Assembly (NCBI GenBank): GCA_963664045.2
Contig: CAXXGT010000001.1
Span: 447,873-511,872, forward strand
Source of the DNA: JAPPHA01 sp963664045
GTDB lineage: Bacteria > Pseudomonadota > Alphaproteobacteria > Rhodobacterales > Rhodobacteraceae
Direction of reading: 5' to 3'
DNA: 64,000 bases
Both the position numbers and the translations under genes were made by a program. The notes under the pieces are model-generated. The model had not been told where the DNA came from, made no database searches, and saw nothing but the letters and a program-made list of their open reading frames with translations. Of the stretch, positions 1 to 8,599 are shown one piece after another. Positions within the stretch are counted from its first letter, which is position 1; each line of letters opens with the position of its first letter.

Positions 1-61
1 TGTACGTAAGGTCAATCCCGGGATTGCGCCGATCACCCGTAAACTGGGACCGGACCTTCCA

Positions 62-451
62 TCAGTTCATGTCGATGGCAAATTGTTTCAGGACCCGGAA
101 CGGTACGACGGACAGTGTTTCCGAATGGGTGCTCTCCAGTACGACCCTCGGAGCACTGTCCGCCACGTAGGCCTCAAGCCATCGCTCGGCACACAGGCAC
201 CAACGGTCGTCGGCATTCAGGCCGGGAAAACCGAACTCCGGCCGCGGCGTGCTCAGGTCGTTACCGCGTTGCCTGCTGAACTCCAGGAACTCGTCGGTGA
301 CAATACAGCAAACCGTGTGTCGCCCGTGATCGTCTGAACCGGTGTTGCAACAACCGTCCCGATAAAACCCGGTGAGCGGGTCGAACGAACACGGTTTCAG
401 TTGCTCGCCGAGGACATTAAGGCTTTCCGACCTGGATTGGCTGACCTTCAA
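62..451 (-). CDS. DUF2237 family protein
   Basis: This 129-residue protein matches the small DUF2237 family, whose biochemical role is not established. The recognisable motifs are NVLG near the N terminus, DPLTGFYRDGCCN around residues 24-36, then HTVCCIVTDEFLEFS, GNDLSTPRPEFGFPGL and DRWCLCAERW, all in the family order. The cysteine pairs (CC, CLC) are conserved in the family and suggest metal or redox function, which is inference. The length is normal and the gene is intact. It lies alone at the left edge, converging on nothing visible in the window and separated from rplI by 184 bp. Confidence 0.85.
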   Translation of the reverse strand: MKVSQSRSESLNVLGEQLKPCSFDPLTGFYRDGCCNTGSDDHGRHTVCCIVTDEFLEFSRQRGNDLSTPRPEFGFPGLNADDRWCLCAERWLEAYVADSAPRVVLESTHSETLSVVPFRVLKQFAIDMN

Positions 452-635
452 GACCGTCTCCCTGACGAAGCGGTTTCATCACGCTCACCACACGAGCGTT
501 GTCCGAACGATTATCAAATCAGGGGTCGGTCGAATCAAGCTAAATCCGGACCAGGCGAGCATTCCTGTCCGCGAGAATAACCGGCGATCTACAGGTCAAT
601 GAAAAATTGGGCCAAATACCGCCCCGAAGTGCCCG

Positions 636-1226
636 TCAGTCGTTCTCTGCGACAGGAGAATCTTCGTCGACCGCGGCGCCGACTTCGGCAAGCTGATCAG
701 AGAGCTCCGCATCCGCTTCATGATCGGCTTCTGATTCGATCTCTCGAATATCCTTTCCGGTCGCCTGAAGTTCCGCCTCTTCTTCGGATCGTGCGACGTT
801 CAGGACGATGGTACAGCTCACGTCGGGATGCAGAACAACGGAGACTTCGTGCATGCCGAGTTCCTTGATCGGCCGATCAAGAACGCACTGTCTTCGATCA
901 ACTTCAACGCCGGCTCCGGCTGCGACTTCTGCAACGTTTCGGCTTGTTACCGAACCATAGAGCGAACCGGTATCGGATGCAGAACGAATGACGACGAATT
1001 GCCGTTGATCCAGCTTTTCGGCGACGTTCCGGGCTTCCTTGATGGCATCCAGGTTTCTGCCTTCAATTCGCGCGCGTTCGGATTCGAAATACCGGATATT
1101 GGAATCGGTTGCCCTGAGCGCTTTTCCCAACGGCAAAAGGAAGTTTCGCGCAAATCCCTTCTTGACCGAGACCACGTCCCCCATTTGTCCGAGCTTCGGG
1201 ACCCTTTCGAGCAAGATGATATCCAT
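636..1226 (-). CDS. rplI: 50S ribosomal protein L9
   Basis: This is ribosomal protein L9, a structural protein of the large subunit that bridges toward neighbouring ribosomes. The N terminus MDIILLERVPKLGQMGDVV and the following VKKGFARNFLLP motif are diagnostic of the rRNA-binding N domain; a long helix follows (residues about 42-75), then the C domain with GSLYGSVT. At 196 residues it is longer than the common 150, owing to an acidic glutamate-rich C-terminal tail, as seen in several alphaproteobacteria. It is the last gene of the rpsF-rpsR-rplI operon, 11 bp after rpsR. Confidence 0.97.
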   Translation of the reverse strand: MDIILLERVPKLGQMGDVVSVKKGFARNFLLPLGKALRATDSNIRYFESERARIEGRNLDAIKEARNVAEKLDQRQFVVIRSASDTGSLYGSVTSRNVAEVAAGAGVEVDRRQCVLDRPIKELGMHEVSVVLHPDVSCTIVLNVARSEEEAELQATGKDIREIESEADHEADAELSDQLAEVGAAVDEDSPVAEND

Positions 1227-1237
1227 GGAGGGAACTC

Positions 1238-1465
1238 CTACTTGATCGTATAGGGCAACAACGCGAGGAATCGAGCGCGCTTTACGGCGCGGGCCAGTTC
1301 GCGCTGCTTGCTCGAAGAGACCGCGGTTATTCTCGATGGAACGATCTTTCCGCGTTCAGACACGTAACGCTGCAGCAGCTTGACATCCTTGTAATCGATC
1401 CGGGGCGCGTTATCTCCGGAGAAGGGACAGGATTTGCGGCGGCGGAAAAACGATCTGGCTGCCAT
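1238..1465 (-). CDS. rpsR: 30S ribosomal protein S18
   Basis: This 75-residue protein is S18, which binds next to S6 on the small-subunit platform. It shows the family pattern FFRRRKSCPFSG, then IDYKDVKLLQRYVSERGKI and the basic RELARAVKRARFLALLPY block. The open frame extends further upstream, but the start at 1465 (MAARSFFRRRK) matches family length and is preceded on the minus strand by a GGAG-like sequence. It is the middle gene of the S6-S18-L9 operon, 26 bp after rpsF. Confidence 0.97.
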   Translation of the reverse strand: MAARSFFRRRKSCPFSGDNAPRIDYKDVKLLQRYVSERGKIVPSRITAVSSSKQRELARAVKRARFLALLPYTIK

Positions 1466-1491
1466 TTTCAGTTCTCCTTGACGGCCCGGTC

Positions 1492-1848
1492 TCAGTTCTT
1501 GTGGCCGGAATGGCCCCTGCCCGATGACTTGAACTTCATCATGATCGAGGGTCCTTCGTCGTGCTTGTCGACCTTGGTGGTCAGGACGCGCAAGACATCC
1601 TCGTGAAAGCGCATCTGGCGTTCCATTTCGACGACTGCAGGCACAGGTGCGTCCGAGCGGAAAAAGCCATAGTGGCCCTTGCGATTCTTGTTGATCCTGT
1701 AGGCAAGTGTCTTGAGTCCCCAATACTCCTGGTGAACCAGTGAGCCACCATTGGTTTCCAGGATATTGCCGAACTGTTCCATCAGCCCTTCGGCCTGCGC
1801 GTGCGACAGGTCCTGACGCGTAATGAATACATGCTCGTAGAGCGCCAT
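1492..1848 (-). CDS. rpsF: 30S ribosomal protein S6
   Basis: This 118-residue protein is ribosomal protein S6, partner of S18. The N terminus MALYEHVFITRQDLS, the YWGLKTLAYRINKNRKGHY stretch and the MERQMRFHEDVLRVLT helix are characteristic. The C terminus is a short basic Gly/His-rich tail. It is the first gene of the operon and is divergent from fabD, with about 200 bp between them that must carry both promoters. Confidence 0.97.
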   Translation of the reverse strand: MALYEHVFITRQDLSHAQAEGLMEQFGNILETNGGSLVHQEYWGLKTLAYRINKNRKGHYGFFRSDAPVPAVVEMERQMRFHEDVLRVLTTKVDKHDEGPSIMMKFKSSGRGHSGHKN

Positions 1849-2047
1849 TCCGTGATCCGATCCAAAATCTACTGTTTACGACCCTGGCCTTTCAGAGGTG
1901 CAACGAAAGGGTCGTTTCGTTTCATTGTTGCGAAAGGAGCGCTCCTGTACACTTTCCATGATCTGGTTGCAAGGGCTGGACGCATGCACGGGGTCCGTAT
2001 AAGCGCCAATTTGACTTTACCGAGTTCTGCCAGCCCGGGAATGATCC

Positions 2048-3007
2048 ATGCAGCCAATAGGGACCGCCACGGCGTTCGTTTTCCCCGGCCAGGGTTCGCA
2101 AAGAATCGGTATGGGAAAGGCCGTCGCAGAATCATGGCCGGAAGCAAAGGCAGTGTTCGACGAGGTTGATGATGCACTCGGTGAAAAGCTGTCGGAACTG
2201 ATCTGGGAGGGCAATATTGAAGACCTGACTCTCACCGCCAATGCACAGCCGGCTCTCATGGCGACGTCGATGGCAATCCTGGCCGCAATCAGGGCTGAGA
2301 GATTGCCGAAAGCCGTTCCCGGTTGCGTTGCCGGTCATTCGCTTGGAGAATATTCGGCCCTGTGCGCGGCGAAGGTTCTGGGGCTCGGCGAGACGGCGCG
2401 GCTCCTGCGCATTCGTGGAACGGCAATGCAGGAAGCGGTACCGGTGGGAGAAGGGGCAATGGCGGCGATCCTGGGTCTTGATGTCGAATCCGTCCGAGAC
2501 ATTGCGGGCAGGGCGGCAGGTGACGACGTCTGTCAGGCTGCTAACGACAACGACCCCGGACAGGTCGTTGTTTCGGGACATCGAATCGCTGTCGAGCGGG
2601 CAGTCGCCTTGGCAAAGGAAAACGGGGCCAGGCGCGCAGTTCTCCTGCCGGTTTCGGCGCCATTTCATTGTTCGCTGATGCGGCCAGCGGCGGAACGGAT
2701 GAAAGCCGCACTTCAGGATGTAACAATCCAACCTCCGGAGATCCCCGTCCTGGCCAATGTCACTGCCGATGTGAGCGACGATCCGGAAGACGTTCGCCGC
2801 TTGCTCCATGAGCAGGTGACGATGCCGGTTCGATGGCGAGAGACAGTGATTCGCATGAAAGACCTTGGCGTGGGAGCCGGATTCGAGATCGGCCCCGGGT
2901 CTGCGTTGTCCGGAATGATCAGGCGGACCGACCGAACGATTTCCTGTCGTTCGGTGCAGACGGCCGAAGACGTTCGGACATTGGTCAATGAACTGGCCGT
3001 CGCGTGA
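2048..3007 (+). CDS. fabD: malonyl-CoA:ACP transacylase FabD
   Basis: FabD transfers malonyl groups from CoA to acyl carrier protein, supplying extender units for type II fatty acid synthesis. The 319-residue protein has the N-terminal FPGQGSQ motif (about residues 13-19), the nucleophile elbow GHSLGEYSAL (about residues 98-107, active-site Ser) and the catalytic His region APFHCSLM. It heads a fatty acid synthesis run with fabG 48 bp downstream and acpP after that, the usual alphaproteobacterial order. Length is normal and no defects are seen. Confidence 0.96.
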   Translation: MQPIGTATAFVFPGQGSQRIGMGKAVAESWPEAKAVFDEVDDALGEKLSELIWEGNIEDLTLTANAQPALMATSMAILAAIRAERLPKAVPGCVAGHSLGEYSALCAAKVLGLGETARLLRIRGTAMQEAVPVGEGAMAAILGLDVESVRDIAGRAAGDDVCQAANDNDPGQVVVSGHRIAVERAVALAKENGARRAVLLPVSAPFHCSLMRPAAERMKAALQDVTIQPPEIPVLANVTADVSDDPEDVRRLLHEQVTMPVRWRETVIRMKDLGVGAGFEIGPGSALSGMIRRTDRTISCRSVQTAEDVRTLVNELAVA

Positions 3008-3055
3008 CCGGGCATTCCCGGGAATGTAACAGCTCAACAGCGGCAGGAGTGATCC

Positions 3056-3793
3056 ATGTTTGATCTATCTGGAAAACATGCTCTCGTTACCGGTGCTTCC
3101 GGTGGAATCGGTGGCGCCATTGCCCGGAATCTGCATGCAGGGGGGGCGCATGTTGCAATCTCGGGGACAAGGGTCGATGCACTCGATGCTCTTGCCGGCG
3201 AACTGGGTGACCGGGCATACCCCTTGGTCTGCGACCTGGCCGACAGCGAGGCGACATCCTCGCTTTCACGACGCGCGGCGGAAGCAATGGGCGGACTCGA
3301 CATTCTGGTCAACAACGCCGGCATCACCCGGGACAACCTGATGTTGCGTATGAGCGAAGACGATTGGGAGACGGTCATCTCCGTCAATCTTTCGGCGGCG
3401 ATGCGGTTGATGAAATCCTCAATTCGAACGATGATCAGGAAACGCCAGGGGCGAATTGTCAACATCGTCTCCGTCGTCGGAATCACGGGCAATTCGGGCC
3501 AGTCAAATTACGCGGCATCCAAGGCAGGCATGATCGGACTGGCGAAATCGCTGGCCCAGGAGATCGGCAGCCGTGGAGTGACGGTAAATTGTGTTGCCCC
3601 GGGCTTCATTGTTTCGGCGATGACGGACAGGCTGCCCGATAACGTTGCGAAAAAGTACAGCGAGTCGATCCCGGCCGGAAGATTTGGATCCGTTGAGGAA
3701 GTGGCGGCTGCCGTTCGTTTTCTGGTAAGTGACGAAGCGTCCTACGTGACCGGTCAGACCATTCACGTCAATGGTGGCATGCTCATGGCTTGA
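3056..3793 (+). CDS. fabG: 3-oxoacyl-ACP reductase FabG
   Basis: FabG reduces 3-oxoacyl-ACP to 3-hydroxyacyl-ACP with NADPH. The 245-residue short-chain dehydrogenase has the TGASGGIGGAIA cofactor motif (residues 12-23), NNAG at about 86-89, and the catalytic Ser-Tyr-Lys set in VSVVGITGNSGQ followed by NYAASKAG. The C terminus VTGQTIHVNGGMLM is typical of FabG proper rather than of general SDRs. It lies 48 bp after fabD in the same direction, with an AGGAG-like ribosome site just before the ATG. Confidence 0.95.
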   Translation: MFDLSGKHALVTGASGGIGGAIARNLHAGGAHVAISGTRVDALDALAGELGDRAYPLVCDLADSEATSSLSRRAAEAMGGLDILVNNAGITRDNLMLRMSEDDWETVISVNLSAAMRLMKSSIRTMIRKRQGRIVNIVSVVGITGNSGQSNYAASKAGMIGLAKSLAQEIGSRGVTVNCVAPGFIVSAMTDRLPDNVAKKYSESIPAGRFGSVEEVAAAVRFLVSDEASYVTGQTIHVNGGMLMA

Positions 3794-3806
3794 CGGATGC
3801 CCGCAG

Positions 3807-3828
3807 GGAAAACGAATTCACGTTTTCC
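3807..3828. terminator. perfect hairpin between fabG and acpP
   Basis: An 8-bp perfect stem (GGAAAACG / CGTTTTCC) with a 6-base loop lies just after the fabG stop codon. It is not followed by a T run, so it is more likely an attenuator, RNA-processing or stability element than a strong intrinsic terminator. Its position would allow acpP to be expressed differently from fabDG. Confidence 0.4.
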
Positions 3829-3865
3829 GCCGTTCCGTGCCTGCTTGGTACCGGCTCAAATGCGA

Positions 3866-3894
3866 TTGCCATTTGGTTGGGGTGTGGGTTATAG
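3866..3894 (+). promoter_or_regulatory. candidate sigma-70 promoter for acpP
   Basis: TTGCCA (3866-3871) and TTATAG (3889-3894) are separated by exactly 17 bp and lie about 100 bp upstream of acpP, downstream of the hairpin that ends the fabDG segment. Separate high-level transcription of acpP is common in bacteria. The boxes are read by eye and untested. Confidence 0.4.
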
Positions 3895-3996
3895 CGCACC
3901 GAATGCGATTCAGGGTTCGCCGGAACTGTCACGGGCGATGAACTGAAAACTGGCAAACCCGGGTATTCCCCGAGTAACGAAAAGAGGACATGGGAC

Positions 3997-4233
3997 ATGG
4001 GCGAAGTATCGGATCGGGTGAAAAAGATCGTTGTCGAACAGCTGAGCGTCGATGAAGACAAGGTTTCGGACGGTGCGTCCTTCATTGATGATCTCGGGGC
4101 CGACAGCCTCGATACTGTCGAATTGGTCATGGCATTCGAAGAAGAATTTGGAATAGAAATACCCGACGATGCAGCAGAATCAATTCAAACATTTGAGGAT
4201 GCCGTCAAATATATCGAATCTGCAACTGAATAG
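3997..4233 (+). CDS. acpP: acyl carrier protein
   Basis: The 78-residue acidic protein is acyl carrier protein, which carries growing acyl chains on 4'-phosphopantetheine. The attachment serine is in DDLGADSLDTVELVMAFEE (Ser at about residue 37). A GAGG-type ribosome site (aaaagaggac) precedes the start. It follows fabG after 203 bp holding a hairpin and a candidate promoter, and precedes the HisA-like gene and fabF. Confidence 0.97.
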   Translation: MGEVSDRVKKIVVEQLSVDEDKVSDGASFIDDLGADSLDTVELVMAFEEEFGIEIPDDAAESIQTFEDAVKYIESATE

Positions 4234-4561
4234 CGGCGACCTTACTGCCAACTGGTGATCGCATCGACGAACGCATCCCTGACTTTGGAACAACGTGCCT
4301 GACCTGAACGGCGGTTGACTTGAAAGAGTCGCCGCCGGGTAATCATACCTCAACATGAAGAGTACCGGCGCATGAACCCCATGATCACTGCGCGCCTCTT
4401 TTGTCGCAGTCATGGCCACTTCGGATCGAGAATGACGCAAGAGTGATACGGAAATTTTGACATTTTGCCCGGGTTGCGGTTGAATCCGGGGCAAATCCGC
4501 ATGTCCGTGCCATGAATGCAAGGAAGGGTTGCAGATTCTCCTGATAGCGGAGGAAGGTGTA
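4234..4561. other. intergenic region, no gene seen
   Basis: These 328 bp between acpP and the HisA-like gene contain no reading frame with recognisable coding pattern and no clear terminator. An AGCGGAGGAAGG ribosome site sits at the right end, just before the next start. Confidence 0.5.
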
Positions 4562-5305
4562 ATGGTGATTTATCCGACGATCGAACTCAAGAATGGTCGA
4601 TGCGTCAGCCTGCGTCGCGGAAATCTCGATGATCCTCAGATCTGGCATGTCGACCCAGTCGACAAGGCGCAGGAATTCGCTGATGTCGGCGCCGAATGGG
4701 TGCACCTGACCGATCTCGACGCGATCGACGGAAACGATGAAAACCATGACCTCGTGATCGAGATCATTCGCCGGGCAGGAATTCCCGTGCAATTGGCTGG
4801 GGGATTTCGAACGGAAGATACAGTCAGGGGGGGCATTGAACTTGGTGCCGGTCGAATCGTGATCGGAACGGCGGCTGTCCGAACCCCCGACTTGGTCAAA
4901 CGGGTTGCCAAGAGTTTTCCGGATCAGATCGTCCTTGCGGTTGACGTGTACAAGGGGAAGGTCCTGACCGACGGTTGGCGCAACACCAGCATGTTCAACA
5001 CGCTTGATTTCGTTCGCGCCTTTGACAGGGTTCCGTTGTCGGCGATTCTCTTCACCGATGTCGGAGTGGAAGCCGAGGAAACGGACTTGCCGGTTTCCGA
5101 AATTGCCGCGGTGTCTTCAGCGACAATGACGCCTGTCATCGCTAGCGGTCTCGTTCGTGAACTAGAAGACATCTCCGCGCTCAAGCGGATCGGAACCGTC
5201 CATGGCGCTGTTGTCGGGCGCGCCTTATTCAACAGGAGCGTCGATTTGGCCGAAGCTCTCGATCTGGCAACCCCGCGGCCGGATGACGTGGTTGTCTCGG
5301 GATAG
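4562..5305 (+). CDS. HisA-like phosphoribosyl isomerase
   Basis: The 247-residue protein is a (beta/alpha)8 barrel of the HisA/HisF family, nearest to HisA (ProFAR isomerase of histidine synthesis). Visible family features are VDPVDKAQEFADVGAEWVHLTDLDA, PVQLAGGFRT, GAGRIVIGTAAV and LAVDVYKGKVLTDGW, the last carrying the second catalytic Asp. The first catalytic position, Asp8 in classical HisA (ALDL), is Glu here (PTIEL). It is not in a his operon but between acpP and fabF. A strong GGAGGAAGG site decides the start at 4562 rather than the ATG 33 bp upstream. It may be a paralogue of the true HisA with altered activity. Confidence 0.75.
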   Translation: MVIYPTIELKNGRCVSLRRGNLDDPQIWHVDPVDKAQEFADVGAEWVHLTDLDAIDGNDENHDLVIEIIRRAGIPVQLAGGFRTEDTVRGGIELGAGRIVIGTAAVRTPDLVKRVAKSFPDQIVLAVDVYKGKVLTDGWRNTSMFNTLDFVRAFDRVPLSAILFTDVGVEAEETDLPVSEIAAVSSATMTPVIASGLVRELEDISALKRIGTVHGAVVGRALFNRSVDLAEALDLATPRPDDVVVSG

Positions 5306-5789
5306 GCGGCAGCGAAGAGACACTTCGAGAGGACAACGGCGAACCCGGGATACGGCTTGAAGAACTGGTCGGTGCCGGAGCGTTGAGCCGTCTGCGTCAG
5401 GTCCGCCTCTCCGGTGCCGAACGAATGTCACCTTTGTGCGAGTCTGTCGATTTCCGCGACCTGTTGATCCTTGGCCAAACCACCGGGGTTTCCGGCCGCG
5501 CCTGGCATTGTGCCGAATTCGACCTGCCGGAAATGCACCGGATCGTGCAGGGGCCACTTGCCGCGATGGGCCGCCGGGGCCATGAACGCCTCATGCGTGC
5601 TCGCGCCCTACGACCAGGTGACGAAGATGCCGACCCGTTCCCTGACACTTCCGCAAGCTACCCTGCAGCGCCATAAGAAATTTTGTAAAGACAGGTGCGG
5701 ATGGACGTCGATTGGCCTTCATGTGCTTGTTTGTACGATGTCGAGGCATTAGGAGTCCCCGACTGTCATCAGTCTGTTGAGGAGCACAC
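5306..5789. other. intergenic region upstream of fabF, no confident gene
   Basis: This 484-bp stretch has overlapping open frames on both strands. One plus-strand frame (about 5330-5676, containing FDLPEMHRIVQGPLAAMGRR) is the most protein-like, but it has no clear start, ribosome site or family match, so it is not called. The last 30 bp hold a GAGGAG ribosome site for fabF. Confidence 0.4.
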
Positions 5790-7052
5790 ATGCGGCGGGT
5801 AGCCATTACGGGAATGGGTATGGTGTCGCCACTGGCCTGCGGGGTTGGGGAGACCTGGGATCGCGTACTGGCAGGCGAATCCGGTGCCGCACCGATCGCG
5901 CGCTTCGATGCGTCCGGTTTGACGACCAGCTATGCTTGCGAAGTACCCTTGGGCGATGGGTCGAACGGCACCTTCAATCCGGATGACTGGATGGAGCCAA
6001 AGGACCGGAGGAAGGTCGACAATTTCATTCTCTACGCGATGGCCGCAGCCGATCAGGCGATTGCCGACGCCGCCTGGACGCCTGTTGATGAAGACGGTCG
6101 TGTTCGAACAGGTGTCATGATCGGCTCGGGGATCGGCGGACTGGAGTCAATTTCACGGGCAACCGAAATACTGAGAGACCGCGGCGCACGGAGGATTTCC
6201 CCGTTCTTCATCCCGGGAGCTCTCATCAATCTCGCTTCGGGCCAAGTGTCCATTCGGTACGGATTCAAAGGCCCCAACCATTCAGTGGTTACCGCGTGCT
6301 CGACCGGTGCACACGCGATTGCGGACGCTTCGCGTCTCATCATGATGGGAGATGCCGATGTCATGGTCGCAGGTGGTGCTGAGAGCTCGATCACCGAACT
6401 CGGTATTGCCGGTTTCAACGCCTGTCGCGCACTCTCTACCGCCTGGGCGCATGATCCCGGTCGCGCATCGAGGCCCTGGGACAAGGAACGCGACGGTTTC
6501 GTCATGGGTGAAGGGGCCGGAGTCGTCGTCCTCGAGGACCTTGAACACGCGCGGGCACGTGGAGCAGGCATTTACGCTGAAATCCTCGGGTTTGGCCTTT
6601 CCGGTGACGCCTACCACGTGACCGCTCCGCCCGAAGACGGAAACGGCGGGTTTCGTTGCATGGAAGCTGCACTGACGAGGGCAGGGATGTCACCTCGGGA
6701 AATCGACTACATCAATGCGCATGGCACCTCGACGATGGCAGATTCGATTGAACTCGCAACCGTACAGCGCCTGCTCGGTTCCCATGCGTCCCATGTTACC
6801 ATGTCTTCGACAAAATCGTCGATCGGTCATTTACTTGGGGCGGCAGGGGCAGTCGAATTGATCTTTTGCGTATTGGCCATCAGGGACCAGGTTGCACCGC
6901 CAACGATCAACCTTGATGACCCGGAAGTCGATGCGGACATCGACCTGGCGCCGCATCGAGCCGTCAAAAGGGGAATTCAGGTCGCGTTGTCGAATTCCTT
7001 CGGATTTGGAGGAACCAACATATCCCTCGTTGTCGGAAAGGCTGCCGACTGA
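5790..7052 (+). CDS. fabF: 3-oxoacyl-ACP synthase II FabF
   Basis: FabF condenses malonyl-ACP with acyl-ACP to elongate fatty acids. The 420-residue protein has the full thiolase-fold layout: N-terminal RRVAITGMGMVSPL, catalytic Cys in VVTACSTGAHAI (about residue 171), catalytic His in INAHGTST and the second His in STKSSIGHLLGAAGA, ending with SNSFGFGGTN. A GAGGAG ribosome site precedes the ATG. mltG starts 7 bp after the stop, the standard fabF-mltG pair of proteobacteria. Confidence 0.96.
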   Translation: MRRVAITGMGMVSPLACGVGETWDRVLAGESGAAPIARFDASGLTTSYACEVPLGDGSNGTFNPDDWMEPKDRRKVDNFILYAMAAADQAIADAAWTPVDEDGRVRTGVMIGSGIGGLESISRATEILRDRGARRISPFFIPGALINLASGQVSIRYGFKGPNHSVVTACSTGAHAIADASRLIMMGDADVMVAGGAESSITELGIAGFNACRALSTAWAHDPGRASRPWDKERDGFVMGEGAGVVVLEDLEHARARGAGIYAEILGFGLSGDAYHVTAPPEDGNGGFRCMEAALTRAGMSPREIDYINAHGTSTMADSIELATVQRLLGSHASHVTMSSTKSSIGHLLGAAGAVELIFCVLAIRDQVAPPTINLDDPEVDADIDLAPHRAVKRGIQVALSNSFGFGGTNISLVVGKAAD

Positions 7053-7059
7053 CGGCACC

Positions 7060-8046
7060 ATGCGGCATCTTGCTTCGAACCTCGTCAGTTTGCTTGTCGT
7101 CACGCTCGTCGTTCTTGCGGGTGTGCTTGCCTGGGGTCGCTACGAGTTCTACCGGGAAGGTCCGCTCGAAAACTCGCTGGAATTCTCGATTTCGCGAGGC
7201 GAGACCCTGGGGCCGATTTCTGAACGGCTGGAGGCCAAGGGAGCGATTTCGAGCGCGGCCATTTTCCGGATAGGGGTACGGTCACTCGATCGCGAAACCG
7301 ATTTCAAGTACGGTGAATTCGAATTGCAGGCGGGCGGTTCGATGGAGTCAGTTCTGGATGCCTTGACATCAGGACGCGGAATTATTCATTGGGTTACGAT
7401 TCCGGAAGGTTTCGCGGTTGCACAAGTCCTTGCACGGTTGATGGAAACCGACCAGTTGGAAGGGGACGTAACGGAAATCCCCCTCGAGGGATCGCTCGCA
7501 CCTGAAACGTATGCGATCTCGCGTGGAGAATCCCGCCAGTCGGTGATCGATCGGATGAAAAATGCCCAGGACGCCATTCTCGAAGAGGCGTGGAGCAACC
7601 GAAAAACCGACCTTCCCCTGGAATCCCCGTCAGACGTGTTGATCCTGGCGTCGATTGTCGAAAAGGAAACCGGGGTTGGATCGGAAAGGGCGGAAGTCGC
7701 CGCCGTGTTTGCCAACCGGCTTCGCAGGGGTTGGCCGCTCCAGAGTGATCCCACTGTGGTGTACGGATTGACTCTCGGAAAAAATAGTCTGGGCCGCGGG
7801 CTCACACGAAGCGAGCTGGACAAGGAAACGCCGTACAATACCTATCTCATACGCGGGCTGCCCCCGACACCGATCGCCAATCCGGGGAGGGCCGCGATCG
7901 AGGCAACTGTGCAGCCGAACGACTCGAGAAACATGTACTTCGTGGCCGACGGCTCGGGAGGGCACGCGTTTGCGGAAACGCTGGACCAGCACAACCGAAA
8001 TGTGGCGAAGTGGAGGCGGATCGAACAAGAGAACGGGAATCGCTGA
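7060..8046 (+). CDS. mltG: endolytic murein transglycosylase MltG
   Basis: MltG (YceG family) cleaves nascent peptidoglycan strands at the inner membrane and helps set glycan length. The 328-residue protein starts with one membrane helix (about residues 8-25, LVSLLVVTLVVLAGVLAW), followed by a LysM-like segment and the catalytic domain with the active-site Glu in ILASIVEKETG, then LQSDPTVVYG and TPYNTYLIRGLPPTPIANPG. The open frame runs further upstream inside fabF, but the ATG at 7060, directly after the fabF stop, gives the expected membrane anchor. Confidence 0.93.
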   Translation: MRHLASNLVSLLVVTLVVLAGVLAWGRYEFYREGPLENSLEFSISRGETLGPISERLEAKGAISSAAIFRIGVRSLDRETDFKYGEFELQAGGSMESVLDALTSGRGIIHWVTIPEGFAVAQVLARLMETDQLEGDVTEIPLEGSLAPETYAISRGESRQSVIDRMKNAQDAILEEAWSNRKTDLPLESPSDVLILASIVEKETGVGSERAEVAAVFANRLRRGWPLQSDPTVVYGLTLGKNSLGRGLTRSELDKETPYNTYLIRGLPPTPIANPGRAAIEATVQPNDSRNMYFVADGSGGHAFAETLDQHNRNVAKWRRIEQENGNR

Positions 8047-8244
8047 CTGGCGCTGACTGAACAGCTCCGGGTCTTGGCGAGAGTGCGGACAGTGCGGGAC
8101 TGTACACGTCGCGCATGGGCATGACATGGCCAGCAGTTCTCAATTTGCACAGTACACGATTCACTGGATTTCGGGTAGTTTGACGGATCGTTTTGGACAC
8201 GTCGTTTGCCATGCTAGGAGTGCGTCATCCGGGTCGTGGATGAT

Positions 8245-8538
8245 TCACATTGCGCCGAAGACATGGAACACCAATTCGCCGGCCGCCGAAGTGGTGTCGA
8301 TATCTACTTCGAGGCTGATCAGATTGATCACCTGTGCTTTCAGCGTGTCGACGGTCTCGAGGAGTTCCCTGAGCGGACGCCCGAGGCGGTCAAGCCGTAT
8401 CACGGCGAGCGTGCCGCCGGGCCGGGCATAGTCGTGCAGTGCAGCGAGGCCCGGCCGGTCGAAAGTCTTTCCGGAGAGACCCTGGTCCGCTGTCGAGACC
8501 CTGGTCCGCTGTCGAGACCCTGGCGTAGCCGAGCACAT
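8245..8538 (-). pseudogene. serine resolvase N-terminal fragment
   Basis: The minus strand encodes a broken Tn3/Hin-type serine recombinase catalytic domain. GLSGKTFDRPGLAALHDYA, then LAVIRLDRLGRPLREL and TTSAAGELVFHVFGAM match the family, but the active-site segment YARVSTADQ is disrupted. A 19-bp unit (gagaccctggtccgctgtc) is duplicated in tandem at about 8477-8514, shifting the frame, and the roughly 20 residues between STADQ and GLSGKT are missing. The DNA-binding C terminus is absent. It is a dead gene. Confidence 0.75.
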
Positions 8539-8599
8539 CGCCTGTTCTTCGTGTCATGCCTGTCTCTCGAACGACCGGTTTAGGGTTGGCTTCGCTAGC

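Noticed and set aside
5330..5676. Possible gene between the HisA-like gene and fabF
   Set aside because: The frame has no clear start or ribosome site, overlaps other frames, and matches no family I know; the coding evidence is too weak.
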